Origin: Novosphingobium sp.
GTDB lineage: Bacteria > Pseudomonadota > Alphaproteobacteria > Sphingomonadales > Sphingomonadaceae
Length of the DNA stretch: 64,000 nt
NCBI GenBank assembly: GCA_024236215.1
Contig: JACKKX010000003.1
Location: forward strand, 124,001-188,000
Reading direction: 5' to 3'
The notes beneath the pieces were generated by a model. It was not told the DNA's origin. It saw nothing but the letters and a program-made list of their open reading frames with translations, and made no database searches. Position numbers and translations under genes: made by a program. Of this stretch, positions 1 through 9,011 are shown piece by piece. Each line of letters opens with the position of its first letter. The first letter of the stretch is position 1.

Positions 1-2
1 TT

Positions 3-941
3 TTCCGCGCCGAGGCGCTGCCGGTGCCGCACCCCGGCGCTGGCGAGGTGCTGGTGCGGGTGGCCTTTGCCGGGGTCAACCGGCCCGATGTGATCCAGCG
101 CCAGGGCTTCTATCCCCCGCCGCCCGGCGCCTCGCCGATACCGGGGCTTGAGGTTTCCGGCACAGTCGTGGCGCTGGGCGAAGGAGCCGACCCCGCCCTG
201 CTGGGCCAGCCGGTCTGCGCGCTGGTTTCGGGTGGGGGATATGCCCAATACTGCCTCGCCCAGGCGGAACACTGCATGCCGGTGCCACCCGATTTGCCGC
301 TCGATCAGGCGGCGGCGTTGCCCGAAACGCTGTTCACCGTGTGGCACAACGTGTTCGAACGCGGCTGGGCCAGCGAGGGTGAGACACTGCTGGTCCACGG
401 CGGCACCAGCGGGATCGGCTCGATGGCGATTATGCTGGGCAAGCTGTTCGGGCTGACGGTGATCGTCACCTGCGGCGGGGCGGAAAAATGCCGCGCCGCG
501 CTGGCGATCGGCGCCGACCACGCGATCGATTACAAGACGCAGGACTTCGTCGAGGAAGTGGCGCGGTTCACCGGCGGCAAGGGGGTAGAGCTGGTGCTCG
601 ACATGGTCGCGGGCGACTATGTGATGCGCAATCTCAAGTGCCTTGCCGACGATGGCCGCCATGTGACCATCGCGGTGCAGGGGGGGCTGCAGGCGACGAT
701 CAACATGGCCGAGGTGATGCGCCGCCGCCTGACGCTGACCGGATCGACCCTGCGTCCGCGCTCCAACCAGTTCAAGGCGCTGCTCGCCCAGGAAATAGCG
801 CAGCTTGTCTGGCCGCTGGTCGAAGGCGGCAAACTTCGCCCGGTGATGGACCAAGCCTTTCCGCTTGCCGAGGCCGGCGCCGCCCATGCCCGGATGGAAG
901 CGGGCGGGCATGTCGGCAAGATCGTGCTCGAAGTCGGTTGA
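3..941 (+). CDS. NAD(P)H quinone oxidoreductase, PIG3/zinc-binding-dehydrogenase-like (5' partial)
   Basis: This is a medium-chain dehydrogenase/reductase of the quinone oxidoreductase (PIG3/QorA) type, expected to pass electrons from NADPH to quinones in the cytosol. The reading frame is open to the first bases of the window and already reads like family N-terminus (AEALPVPHPGAGEVLVRV), so the true start lies upstream; a GTG at 24 is inside the domain. Visible are the GroES-like fold (SPIPGLEVSGTV) and the Rossmann motif GGTSGIGSMAIMLGK near residue 135. No catalytic zinc-cysteine cluster is seen, which fits the zinc-free quinone reductase branch. 312 residues are visible. The exact substrate cannot be told. 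Confidence 0.85.
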   Translation, partial: FRAEALPVPHPGAGEVLVRVAFAGVNRPDVIQRQGFYPPPPGASPIPGLEVSGTVVALGEGADPALLGQPVCALVSGGGYAQYCLAQAEHCMPVPPDLPLDQAAALPETLFTVWHNVFERGWASEGETLLVHGGTSGIGSMAIMLGKLFGLTVIVTCGGAEKCRAALAIGADHAIDYKTQDFVEEVARFTGGKGVELVLDMVAGDYVMRNLKCLADDGRHVTIAVQGGLQATINMAEVMRRRLTLTGSTLRPRSNQFKALLAQEIAQLVWPLVEGGKLRPVMDQAFPLAEAGAAHARMEAGGHVGKIVLEVG

Positions 942-984
942 ATCTTGCCCCCGGCGGCGAATCCGCCTAGAGGCACAGGCGAAC

Positions 985-1010
985 GGCCGCTCCGCAAGGG
1001 GCGGCCCTAT
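985..1010 (+). terminator. Hairpin between quinone oxidoreductase and trcR
   Basis: GGCCGCTCC-GCAA-GGGGCGGCC forms a 9-bp stem with one G-T pair and a GCAA tetraloop, about 45 bases after the quinone oxidoreductase stop. The run of T that follows is poor (ctatctattt), so it is either a weak intrinsic terminator or an mRNA 5' structure of trcR. Confidence 0.45.
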
Positions 1011-1031
1011 CTATTTCCGACGGAGAAAACC

Positions 1032-1733
1032 GTGACCCAACCCACCCCGCTGATGCCGCATGCGACCGCCTCCTGGCTGGTTGACAACACCGCGCTGAGC
1101 TTTGAGCAGATCGCCGAATTCTGCGGTCTGCACATCCTCGAGGTTCAGGCGATGGCGGACGATCTTGCCAGCTCCAAGTACACCGGACGCGATCCGGTGC
1201 GCGCGGGCGAGCTGACCATGGCCGAAATCGAGAAGGGCCAGGACGATCCGGGCTATGCGCTCAAGATGCAGAAGGCGCCCGTTACCGTCAGCCGCACCAA
1301 GGGGCCGCGCTACACCCCGGTGTCCAAGCGCCAGGACAAGCCCGATGGCATTGCCTGGATCCTGCGCAACCACCCCGAAATCTCGGATGCGCAGATCGGC
1401 AAGCTGATCGGCACCACCCGCAACACCATCGCCGCGATCCGCGATCGCAGCCACTGGAACATTTCCAACATCCAGCCCAAGGATCCGGTCACACTGGGCC
1501 TGTGCAGCCAGCGCGAGCTCGATGCGATCGTGGCCAAAGCGGCCAAGAAGGCCGGGCTGATCGACGAAGCGGGCGACGATGCGCGTCTGGGCGATGATCG
1601 CGAGGCGCTGCTCGAAGAGCTGCGCGCCGAACGCGAGGCCCAGGCCAAGGCCGCCGGTGAGGCCGCCCAGGAAGCCGAGGCGGCGGCCTGGCTCGAAGCC
1701 AAGCGCGCGGCGGAAGCGGCCGGCGAAGAATAG
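1032..1733 (+). CDS. trcR: TrcR-type cell cycle transcriptional regulator (DUF1013)
   Basis: 233-residue member of the DUF1013 family, conserved in alphaproteobacteria and named TrcR for a link to CtrA-controlled cell cycle transcription. The start is GTG at 1032 with GGAG 7 bases upstream; the frame is open further up but without family sequence. The core is residues 1-165 (SFEQIAEFCGLHILEVQAMAD and a second helix-turn-helix-like part IGKLIGTTRNTIAAIRDRS). The C-terminus is an Ala/Glu-rich helix. It is followed by a clear terminator, so it is probably transcribed alone. Function beyond the family name is not shown by the sequence. Confidence 0.88.
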   Translation: MTQPTPLMPHATASWLVDNTALSFEQIAEFCGLHILEVQAMADDLASSKYTGRDPVRAGELTMAEIEKGQDDPGYALKMQKAPVTVSRTKGPRYTPVSKRQDKPDGIAWILRNHPEISDAQIGKLIGTTRNTIAAIRDRSHWNISNIQPKDPVTLGLCSQRELDAIVAKAAKKAGLIDEAGDDARLGDDREALLEELRAEREAQAKAAGEAAQEAEAAAWLEAKRAAEAAGEE

Positions 1734-1754
1734 GCTGGCCAGCCGAATCGAAAA

Positions 1755-1790
1755 GGGCGGCCCTCCGGTTGGGAGGCGCCGCCCTTTTTC
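1755..1790 (+). terminator. Rho-independent terminator after trcR
   Basis: GGGCGGC at 1755-1761 pairs with GCCGCCC at 1778-1784, with an inner CCTCC/GGGAGG stem, followed by TTTTT at 1785-1789. It sits just after trcR and before the convergent bactofilin gene. Confidence 0.88.
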
Positions 1791-1825
1791 GTGTCCACGC
1801 TGCCTAGGCCTTTTGGCCAGGCCGG

Positions 1826-2248
1826 TCAGTTCGCTTCGGAACCGCCTGCCAGGGTCAGACGCGGTTCGCCTTCGGTGGCGGCGCGGGGCGCGAAACGCCC
1901 ATCCACCTGCGCGCCCTGTTCGATGGTCAGCGCGTCATAGTGCACGTCGCCGTGGATCCGCGCCGACTTGAGCACCACCAGTTCGCGCACCGCGATGGTC
2001 CCGCGCACAAGACCTGAAAGACGCGCGCTTTCGGCCTTGATCGCGCCGACGATCTCGCTCGCTTCGCCCTGGACCAGCGAGGTGCAGGAAACGTCGCCCT
2101 CGACCTTGCCGTCGATATGCAGGTCGGCGGTGGCGGAAACGTCACCCTTGATGCGGGTATCGGCGCCGAACACGGAAAAGGTCGAACCGGCCATGGTGGA
2201 GCTCCTGACGGGCGCGCTAGGCGCCGGATTGGGTTTCTTGCTGAACAT
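1826..2248 (-). CDS. Bactofilin (polymer-forming cytoskeletal protein)
   Basis: 140-residue bactofilin, a right-handed beta-helix protein that polymerises on the inner face of the membrane and helps localise cell wall enzymes. Residues about 22-120 carry the DUF583 repeats (SVFGADTRIKGDVSATADLHIDG, then GDVSCTSLVQGEA and IHGDVHYDALTIEQGAQVDGRF). The N-terminus is a short basic, Pro-rich tail as in other family members. It overlaps the upstream M23 peptidase gene by 32 bp on the same strand; bactofilin/M23 pairs are known to act together in shape control, so a shared job at the cell wall is a fair inference. Confidence 0.93.
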   Translation of the reverse strand: MFSKKPNPAPSAPVRSSTMAGSTFSVFGADTRIKGDVSATADLHIDGKVEGDVSCTSLVQGEASEIVGAIKAESARLSGLVRGTIAVRELVVLKSARIHGDVHYDALTIEQGAQVDGRFAPRAATEGEPRLTLAGGSEAN

Positions 2249-3371
2249 GGGTCACTGCCTCAAGGAAGGGGCGGGGATTGACCGGCCGGTCGTTGACCCG
2301 CACCTCGAAATGCAGGTGCGGCCCGGTCGAGCGTCCGGTCGATCCGATAACTCCGATCAGTTCGCCCGGCATTACCAGCTTGCCCGGCTGGGTGCGGAAA
2401 CCCGACATGTGGGCATAGCGCGTGACCAGCCCGTTGCCGTGATCGATCTCGACACAATTGCCATAGCCCGAGCGCTGCCCCACGAAGCTCACCCGGCCTT
2501 GCGCCGCGGCATAGATCGGTGCGCCGTAGGGGCCCTTGAAATCGAGCCCGGGGTGGAATTCGCCGCCGCCGCCGGTGAAGGGGTTGGCGCGGAAGCCGAA
2601 GCCCGACGAGATATATTCGAGATTGGCCGGCATCGCCTGCGGCAGCCGCGCGACCGATCGTTCGAGCGCGTCCATCCGCGCCATGCTCAGCGCGAAACGC
2701 TCAAAGCGCGGGTCGATCGAACCGTCGGACGAGGTTGCCATCGAGAGCAGTGGACCGCCCTGGGCGCTGCGATCGTCGAGCGAAGCAAGCATCGACTGCG
2801 GATTGAGGCCGAGCCGGGCCAGCTTGGCCTCGGCAGCGGCGGCGCGGCGATCGGCCAGGCGGGTGAGCCCTTCGATCAGCGCCAGCTGGCGGGCTTCGAT
2901 CTGCACCAGTCCGGCGGCCTGGGGCACCGCGAGCGAGACTTTCTTGACGGTCTGCGCGGTTTCGCTCGAACTGTCGGAAACGGTTTCCCCGGCCTGGGCA
3001 TCCTTGGGCAGATCGCCCAGCACCGATTGGGTGGTCTTCTCGATAAAATCCTGCCGCCGCTTGAGGTCGTCGGCGACCTTGCCGATATCCTCGCCATAGG
3101 CATTGAGGCGGCTTTCCGAGGTCGCCACTTTGGCCTCACGATCAAGCAGCGAAAGCCGGTCGCGGTTGGCGATGTAGCTCGATACCGCCATCACCGCCAT
3201 GCTGGTCAGCCAGAACAGCGCCAGCGCGGCCACGGCGCCGGCGGCAATCATCTGGACCTTTGCGGTCACCTTGATGAAACGGACCTGCCCTTCGGATCGC
3301 ATGAAGAATTCGCGATCCGGAAACCAGTTCCGCAGGCGCTCCCTGAGCGCGCTGGCGGCTAGCAGTTGCAA
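2217..3371 (-). CDS. Membrane-anchored M23 family metalloendopeptidase
   Basis: 384-residue peptidoglycan endopeptidase with one membrane helix ([21 protein letters not shown]), a periplasmic coiled coil, and a C-terminal LytM domain. The zinc site is intact: [14 protein letters not shown] and PHLHFEV. The start is chosen as TTG at 3371, with GAAGGGG 5 bases upstream; the [20 protein letters not shown]-terminus it includes recurs in sphingomonad homologues as I remember them. The first ATG is at 3302 (361 residues). The frame stays open far upstream across proA on the other strand, which is a codon-bias artefact. It overlaps the bactofilin gene, as in known bactofilin-M23 modules. Confidence 0.9.
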   Translation of the reverse strand: MQLLAASALRERLRNWFPDREFFMRSEGQVRFIKVTAKVQMIAAGAVAALALFWLTSMAVMAVSSYIANRDRLSLLDREAKVATSESRLNAYGEDIGKVADDLKRRQDFIEKTTQSVLGDLPKDAQAGETVSDSSSETAQTVKKVSLAVPQAAGLVQIEARQLALIEGLTRLADRRAAAAEAKLARLGLNPQSMLASLDDRSAQGGPLLSMATSSDGSIDPRFERFALSMARMDALERSVARLPQAMPANLEYISSGFGFRANPFTGGGGEFHPGLDFKGPYGAPIYAAAQGRVSFVGQRSGYGNCVEIDHGNGLVTRYAHMSGFRTQPGKLVMPGELIGVIGSTGRSTGPHLHFEVRVNDRPVNPRPFLEAVTHVQQETQSGA

Positions 3372-3551
3372 GACGACCCCTTCAGTCCCGACCCTTCGTT
3401 CGCGCGGGGCGCTAGCAGCTTGAATCGCGTGTGGCGAATCCGCTGCGGGGGAGAGTCGTTGAATCGAATGACTCGCGCGATGAGTCGTTTCGGCTGCAAC
3501 GATTCTGCGGCGGTGACAGTGCCTCGGAGCAGTGCTAGGCGCTGCCGGGCC

Positions 3552-4835
3552 ATGACCGCCCAGACCGCCGCCCTTGCCCCTTCCGAAACCCCCGAAGCGC
3601 TGGTGGCGCGGCTGGCGGGCGCTGCACGCGCTGCGCAAGCAGTGCTGGCACGGCTCGATCCAGCAGCCAAGGCGCGCGCGCTGCACGCCGCCGCCCAGGC
3701 GCTGCGCGACGATGCCGGGCAGGTGCTTGCCGCCAATGCCGAGGATCTGGCCCGGGGCGAGGCGGCCGGGCTGACCGGCGCCATGCTCGACCGGCTGCGG
3801 CTCGATCCCGCGCGGCTGGCGGCGATCGCCGATGCAGTCGATCAGGTTGCCGATCTGCCCGATCCGGTGGGCGAGGTGATATCCACCGACACCCGCCCCA
3901 ACGGGCTGGTGCTCAGCCGGGTGCGCATCCCGATCGGGCTGATCGGGATCATCTACGAGAGCCGCCCCAACGTCACCGCCGATGCTGCAGCGCTGTGCCT
4001 GCGTTCGGGCAACGCGGTGTTGCTGCGCGGCGGGAGCGAGGCGGTGCAGTCCAACCGGGCAATCCATGCCGCGCTCGTCAAAGGGCTGGTTTCGGAAGGA
4101 ATTCCTGCCGAAGCCGTGCAGCTGATGCCAACCCAGGACCGCGCTGCGGTGGGGGCGATGCTGACCGCGGCGGGACTGATCGACATGATCGTGCCGCGCG
4201 GGGGCAAGAGCCTGGTCGCGCGGGTCCAGGCCGATGCGCGGGTGCCGGTGCTCGCCCATCTCGACGGGATCTGCCACACCTATATCCATTCCGCCGCCGA
4301 TCCCGAAATGGCCCGGGCGATCGCGCTCAATGCCAAGATGCGCCGCACCGGGATCTGCGGGGCGATGGAGACCTTGCTGCTCGATGCGCGCTTCCCCGCA
4401 TCGCAGCAGGTGGTTGCCGATCTGCTGGGCGCCGGGTGCGAGCTGCGCGGCGATGCCCGCGCGCGGGCACTCGATTCGCGCATCGTTCCGGCCCAGGCCG
4501 AGGATTGGGACACCGAGTACCTCGATGCGGTGCTTTCGGTGGCTGTCGTCGATGGTTTGAGTGACGCTTTGGGGCATATTGCCCGGCACTCCTCGCACCA
4601 TACCGATGCGATCGTTTCCGGCGATCCGGCGGCTCTGGAGCAGTTCCTCGCCGAGGTCGATTCGGCGATTGTCATGGCCAATGCCAGCACCCAGTTTGCC
4701 GACGGAGGCGAATTCGGCCTGGGCGCCGAAATCGGCATCGCAACCGGGCGTCTCCATGCGCGCGGCCCGGTCGCGCTCGAAGGGCTCACCACCTACAAAT
4801 GGGTGGTGCGCGGCACCGGGCAAGCGCGGCCTTGA
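3552..4835 (+). CDS. proA: Glutamate-5-semialdehyde dehydrogenase (gamma-glutamyl phosphate reductase)
   Basis: 427-residue cytosolic enzyme that reduces gamma-glutamyl phosphate to glutamate semialdehyde with NADPH, the second step of proline synthesis. Family landmarks are [19 protein letters not shown] near residue 128, the nucleotide-binding VPRGGKSLV, and the catalytic cysteine in [12 protein letters not shown] at about residue 269. The ATG at 3552 begins the aldehyde dehydrogenase fold; the frame is open upstream but not family-like. Length is normal. nadD starts inside its stop codon, so the two are translationally coupled, an arrangement common in alphaproteobacteria. Confidence 0.97.
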   Translation: MTAQTAALAPSETPEALVARLAGAARAAQAVLARLDPAAKARALHAAAQALRDDAGQVLAANAEDLARGEAAGLTGAMLDRLRLDPARLAAIADAVDQVADLPDPVGEVISTDTRPNGLVLSRVRIPIGLIGIIYESRPNVTADAAALCLRSGNAVLLRGGSEAVQSNRAIHAALVKGLVSEGIPAEAVQLMPTQDRAAVGAMLTAAGLIDMIVPRGGKSLVARVQADARVPVLAHLDGICHTYIHSAADPEMARAIALNAKMRRTGICGAMETLLLDARFPASQQVVADLLGAGCELRGDARARALDSRIVPAQAEDWDTEYLDAVLSVAVVDGLSDALGHIARHSSHHTDAIVSGDPAALEQFLAEVDSAIVMANASTQFADGGEFGLGAEIGIATGRLHARGPVALEGLTTYKWVVRGTGQARP

Positions 4836-5488
4836 ACAGGGTTGGCCTGCTTGGAGGGTCGTTCAATCCCGCGCACGGCGGGCACCGCCGGATCAGCCTG
4901 TTCGCGCGAAAAGCATTGGGCCTGGACGAGGTCTGGTGGCTGGTTTCGCCGGGCAATCCGCTCAAGCCGGCCAAGGGCATGGCCCCGCTCGAGGCAAGGC
5001 TTGCCTCGGCCCGGCTGCTGGCACGGCGCGCACCGATCCGCCCGACCGCAATCGAGCGCGAGCTGGGCACGCGCTATACCATCGATACCCTGCGCGCGCT
5101 GATCCGCCGCTATCCGCGCACGCGGTTCGTCTGGCTGATGGGGGGCGACAATCTGGCCCAGTTCCATCGCTGGAAAAGCTGGCGCGCGATCGCCCGCATG
5201 GTCCCGATTGCGGTTATCGCCCGTCCCGGTTATGATGGCGCTGCCCAGGCGAGCCCCGCCGGGGTCTGGCTCGGCCGATACCGGCGGTCCGCGGCCAGAG
5301 TGAAGCACCGGGCAGGATGGAGCGCACCCGCGCTGATACACTTGCGTTTCGATCCCGATTCGCGCTCGGCGACAGCGATTCGCCGCGCCGATCCAGACTG
5401 GGCCAGCCGCTATTCGGGCCGGGCCATGCGCGATCCGCTGACGCACCATCCCGTCGATCCCGACAGCACCAAGGGCCCCGCCGCGTGA
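4832..5488 (+). CDS. nadD: Nicotinate-nucleotide adenylyltransferase
   Basis: 218-residue cytosolic enzyme that adenylates nicotinate mononucleotide to deamido-NAD in NAD synthesis. The ATP-binding motif [11 protein letters not shown] is at residues 7-17 and the C-terminal ISSTxIR-like motif appears as SRSATAIR. The start is TTG at 4832 overlapping the proA stop as TTGA; no ATG or GTG fits before the conserved [12 protein letters not shown] start. rsfS and rlmH follow, the usual nadD-rsfS-rlmH order. Confidence 0.95.
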   Translation: MNRVGLLGGSFNPAHGGHRRISLFARKALGLDEVWWLVSPGNPLKPAKGMAPLEARLASARLLARRAPIRPTAIERELGTRYTIDTLRALIRRYPRTRFVWLMGGDNLAQFHRWKSWRAIARMVPIAVIARPGYDGAAQASPAGVWLGRYRRSAARVKHRAGWSAPALIHLRFDPDSRSATAIRRADPDWASRYSGRAMRDPLTHHPVDPDSTKGPAA

Positions 5489-5537
5489 GCGCTCCGGCCC
5501 GCCGTGCCGCCCGCACACAGGAGCCGTTTCCGCTTAC

Positions 5538-5936
5538 ATGACGCAAGTCCAGGCCATGCCGGCCACGCCCGGCGTTCCCACCCCGCTCCCCCGTTCGGAG
5601 CCAGGCTCGCTCCACGAGCTGATCCTGAAGTCGCTCGACGACGACCAGGCGCAGGAGCTGGTTTCCATCCCGCTTGAGGGCAAGAGCTCGATCGCCGATC
5701 ATATGGTGATCGCCTCGGGCCGCTCGACCCGCCAGGTCGCGGCCATGGCGCAGAAGCTGGCCGAGCGAATCAAGCAGGGCGGATTCGGCCATGCCCGGAT
5801 CGAGGGGCTGCCCGCTGCCGACTGGGTGCTGATCGACGCCGGTGACGTGATTGTTCACCTGTTCCGCCCCGAAGTGCGCAGCTTCTACAACCTTGAGCGG
5901 ATGTGGGGTTTCGGAGACAGCGCCGGGACGGCCTGA
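5538..5936 (+). CDS. rsfS: Ribosome silencing factor RsfS
   Basis: 132-residue Iojap/RsfS protein, which binds uL14 on the large ribosomal subunit and blocks subunit joining in starvation. The domain begins at about residue 24 (LHELILKSLDDDQAQELVSI) and shows the conserved IADHMVIASGRSTRQV and DWVLIDAGDVIVHLFRPEVRSFYNLERMW. The first 23 residues are a Pro-rich extension not typical of the family, so a later start is possible, but no better one is visible. It lies between nadD and rlmH. Confidence 0.95.
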   Translation: MTQVQAMPATPGVPTPLPRSEPGSLHELILKSLDDDQAQELVSIPLEGKSSIADHMVIASGRSTRQVAAMAQKLAERIKQGGFGHARIEGLPAADWVLIDAGDVIVHLFRPEVRSFYNLERMWGFGDSAGTA

Positions 5937-5946
5937 ACCCGATCCG

Positions 5947-6369
5947 ATGCGCCTGCACATCATTGCCCGGGGCAAGATCGGCCGATCGAGCGAGGCCGAG
6001 CTGGTCGATCGCTATGCCAAGCGCATCGCCTGGCCGTTCCGGCTGACCGAATTGCCCGATGCCGGCGGCACCCTGCCTGCACCGCTCGCCCCCTATCGCG
6101 ATGTTCTGCTCGACGAGCGCGGCAAGCAGCTTTCCTCTGAAGAATTCGCTGCCCTGCTGGGCAAGTGGCGCGATGAGGGTGTGCGTGAAACGCGCTTTCT
6201 GATCGGAGCCGCCGACGGTCACGGCTCTGCCGCGCGCGAAAAGGCCGATCTTCTGCTGGCCTTTGGCGCGATGACCTGGCCGCATCTGCTGGCCCGTGCC
6301 ATGCTCGCCGAGCAATTGTGGCGCGCGACCAGCATTTTGGCTGGCCATCCCTACCATCGTTCGGGATAA
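5947..6369 (+). CDS. rlmH: 23S rRNA (pseudouridine(1915)-N3)-methyltransferase
   Basis: 140-residue SPOUT methyltransferase that methylates pseudouridine 1915 of helix 69 in 23S rRNA. It starts at MRLHIIARGKI, 10 bases after rsfS, and ends with the family signature EQLWRATSILAGHPYHR. The SAM-binding part reads FLIGAADGHG where most members have IGGPDGHG. At 140 residues it is slightly shorter than the usual 150-156. Confidence 0.95.
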   Translation: MRLHIIARGKIGRSSEAELVDRYAKRIAWPFRLTELPDAGGTLPAPLAPYRDVLLDERGKQLSSEEFAALLGKWRDEGVRETRFLIGAADGHGSAAREKADLLLAFGAMTWPHLLARAMLAEQLWRATSILAGHPYHRSG

Positions 6370-6379
6370 GGCCCCGGCC

Positions 6380-7603
6380 ATGAAGCTTCGCCATGCCCTG
6401 TTCCTCGTGCCCCTCGGTCTGATCACGGGATTGGGGGCTGTGGCGGCGCAGGATCAGCTGCAGCAGCCTTATGAAACGGTGGAGGAAACCCGCCAGGCGC
6501 TGGCCAACGCGCGCAGCCAGGGCGAGGCCGCGCGCCAGCGCGCCGAGGCCCTCGAGGCCAATGCCCGTACCGCCGTCGCGGCCGCAGACCGCACTGCCGA
6601 GGAGGGCGCCGCGCTGGCCGCGCGAATCCAGCAGTCGGAAGCCGAAATCGGGGCAAACGAAGCGCGCATCCGCCTACTTGAGCGGGACCGGATTGCCTTG
6701 CGCGGCGAGCTAGCCCAGGGGCAACGCCCGCTGGTTCGCCTGACTGGCGCCTTGCAGCGGCTGGCGCGGCGCCCGCCGATCCTTTCGTTGCTGCGCCCGG
6801 GATCGCTGCGCGAGGCGGTCTATCTTCGCGCCACGCTCGAATCGATGATGCCCGAGGTCGAACGCCGCACCGCCGGAGTGCGTTCGCGCCTGGCCCGCGC
6901 GCGCGACTTGGAACGCCAGACGCGCGAGGCACAGATCGGTCTGCGAACCTCCATCGGCCAGCTTGCAGAACGGCGCGAACAGCTCAATGCCCTCGAATCG
7001 CGGCAACGATTGGCCTCGCGTGCCGCCGGGGTGGTCGCCGATCGCGAGGCCGAACGCGCGCGGGCGCTGGGCGAGCAGGCGCGGGATCTTTCACAGCTGG
7101 TGGGCGATCTGGGCAAGGCCAGTGCGCTGCGCGAGGAGCTTGCCGCGCTGCCTGGGCCGGTGCTCCGCCCGCCCTTGCCGCAGCAGGCGCAGGTTGGCGC
7201 GGCGGCCCCGTCCCCGCCATCCCCGCCAACAGGGGCCCCGGCTCGGTACCTCCTGCCGGCGGCAGGACGCGTGGTGGCGGGATTTGGCGACGAAGCTGCG
7301 GGACGGCCCCGCTCGCGCGGGGTTTCGATCATGGCCCGCAGCGGGGCGCAGGCCGTCGCCCCTGCAGCGGGGCGGGTGGTCTTTTCCGGAACCTACCAGG
7401 GCTATGGCAACATCGTCATCATCGAGCACGGCGGGGGCTGGACTTCGCTGGTTACCGGGCTTGCTGCGCTCGATACCCGGGTTGGCAGCGAGCTGGTCGC
7501 CGGAGCTCCGCTTGGCACAGCCGGGCCCGGACGTCCGGTGCTGACGCTCGAGCTCCGGCATAATGGTGAGCCGGTCAACCCGCTCGACTTCCTCAAGGGC
7601 TGA
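6380..7603 (+). CDS. EnvC-like murein hydrolase activator (degenerate LytM domain)
   Basis: 407-residue exported protein with a signal peptide (MKLRHALFLVPLGLITGLGAVAAQ), a long Ala/Arg/Glu-rich coiled coil to about residue 250, a Pro-rich linker, and a C-terminal LytM domain. The zinc ligands are missing: the HxGxD position reads GVSIMA, the YxH position reads SLVTGL, and HLHFE reads TLELRH. That matches EnvC/NlpD-type proteins, which switch on cell-separation amidases rather than cut themselves. The start at 6380 is the ATG before the signal peptide. ctpA follows directly, as in many proteobacteria. Confidence 0.9.
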   Translation: MKLRHALFLVPLGLITGLGAVAAQDQLQQPYETVEETRQALANARSQGEAARQRAEALEANARTAVAAADRTAEEGAALAARIQQSEAEIGANEARIRLLERDRIALRGELAQGQRPLVRLTGALQRLARRPPILSLLRPGSLREAVYLRATLESMMPEVERRTAGVRSRLARARDLERQTREAQIGLRTSIGQLAERREQLNALESRQRLASRAAGVVADREAERARALGEQARDLSQLVGDLGKASALREELAALPGPVLRPPLPQQAQVGAAAPSPPSPPTGAPARYLLPAAGRVVAGFGDEAAGRPRSRGVSIMARSGAQAVAPAAGRVVFSGTYQGYGNIVIIEHGGGWTSLVTGLAALDTRVGSELVAGAPLGTAGPGRPVLTLELRHNGEPVNPLDFLKG

Positions 7604-7682
7604 AGTCCCTTGTCGAGCGCCATCTGGCGTTAAGTTCTGTCCCGCTATAGAGAGGCGCGATCACGCGAAAGGCCCGATCCGA

Positions 7683-9011
7683 ATGAAGCTTGCTCCCCTG
7701 TTCCGTTCCATTCTGCTGGTCAGTGCCGTCGCGTTGATCCCCGCGACCACTGCGGGGCTGGCTGCTGTGGATGGCCGCGCGGGTCCGCAATTCGGGCGGC
7801 TACTGACGGTCTATCAGCTGATCAAGGCGCAATATGTCGAACCGGTCGAGGACGACAAGCTGGTCGACGGGGCGATCGACGGGATGCTCGCCGCGCTCGA
7901 CCCGCACAGCGACTATCTCCAGGGACAGACGCTCGAACGGCTCAACAACCTGATCGACGGCAACTATTCGGGGCTGGGCCTGTCGGTCGGCATGGACGAT
8001 GGCGCGGTCAAGGTAATCGCCCCGCTCAAGGGCAGTCCGGCCGCTGCTGCCGGGGTCAAGGCCGGGGACTATATCACCCACCTCGATGGCAAGCTGATCT
8101 ACGGAATGGAGCTTGACGACGCGGTGGCGCAGATGCGCGGCGAAGCCGGGACCAAGATTCGCCTCACCGTGTTCCGCCCGGGGCGGGACCAGCCTTTCGA
8201 TGTCACCGTGACCCGCGGGGTGATCACGCTTGAGCCGGTGACCTGGGAGCTCAAGGACAGTGTCGGGGTGATCTCGGTCAACGAGTTCAGCCGCGATGTC
8301 GGCAAGCAGGTGAGCGAGGCGATCGCCGACCTCAAGGCGAAATCGGGCGGCAAGCTCAGCGGCTTCGTACTCGATCTGCGTCAAAATCCAGGCGGTTCGC
8401 TTGACGAGGCCGTAGCCCTGTCGGACCTGTTCCTGACAAAGGGCGACATCGTTTCGCAGCGCGGCCGCAATCCCGAGGACAACGAATTCTACAAGGCGGA
8501 GAGCATGTTTCCGGGCGATGCCGCCAAGGGGCTGCCGGTGATCGTGCTGATCGATGCCGGCTCGGCCTCTGCCTCCGAAATCGTTGCCGGGGCGCTGCAG
8601 GACCAGCACCGCGCCGTGATCATGGGCGAACGCAGCTTCGGCAAAGGCTCGGTCCAATCACTGTTCCAGCTCGACAAGAAGCACGCAGTCAAGCTGACTA
8701 CCGCGCGCTATTATACCCCTTCGGGCCGTTCGGTGCAGGAAGGCGGGATCGAGCCGGATATCCGCGTGCCCCAGCTGTCCGACCCCGATGCGGCCAAGCG
8801 CCAGCAGTTCGCGCTGCGCGAAAGCGACTTGCGGCGGCATCTGGTCAACGAGGTAGGGATCGACGACAAGAAGCTTGAGGCAGATGCCCAGGCCGACCCG
8901 CGCTTCAAGGCCACGCCGGAGGAGCTCAAGGCCAGGGGCGTCACCGATTTCCAGCTCTCTTATGCGATCCAGACTCTCAATCGCACGGTCGGGGCTGGAA
9001 AGCACAAGTGA
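7683..9011 (+). CDS. ctpA: S41 family carboxyl-terminal processing protease
   Basis: 442-residue periplasmic serine protease with a signal peptide (MKLAPLFRSILLVSAVALIPA), an N-terminal helical part with DPHSDYL, a PDZ domain around residues 85-170 (GLGLSVGMDDGAVKV, SPAAAAGVKAGDYI), and the S41 catalytic core. The Ser/Lys dyad lies in GSASASEIVAGALQ and GERSFGKGSVQS. It sits after the EnvC-like gene and runs into dsbB by a GTGA stop/start overlap. Substrates are not predictable; related CtpA proteases trim cell wall enzymes or their adaptors. Confidence 0.95.
   Translation: MKLAPLFRSILLVSAVALIPATTAGLAAVDGRAGPQFGRLLTVYQLIKAQYVEPVEDDKLVDGAIDGMLAALDPHSDYLQGQTLERLNNLIDGNYSGLGLSVGMDDGAVKVIAPLKGSPAAAAGVKAGDYITHLDGKLIYGMELDDAVAQMRGEAGTKIRLTVFRPGRDQPFDVTVTRGVITLEPVTWELKDSVGVISVNEFSRDVGKQVSEAIADLKAKSGGKLSGFVLDLRQNPGGSLDEAVALSDLFLTKGDIVSQRGRNPEDNEFYKAESMFPGDAAKGLPVIVLIDAGSASASEIVAGALQDQHRAVIMGERSFGKGSVQSLFQLDKKHAVKLTTARYYTPSGRSVQEGGIEPDIRVPQLSDPDAAKRQQFALRESDLRRHLVNEVGIDDKKLEADAQADPRFKATPEELKARGVTDFQLSYAIQTLNRTVGAGKHK

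Noticed and set aside
3372-4823. N-terminal extension of the M23 protease frame across proA
   Set aside because: The extra 484 residues have no family sequence and are antisense to a clear proA.
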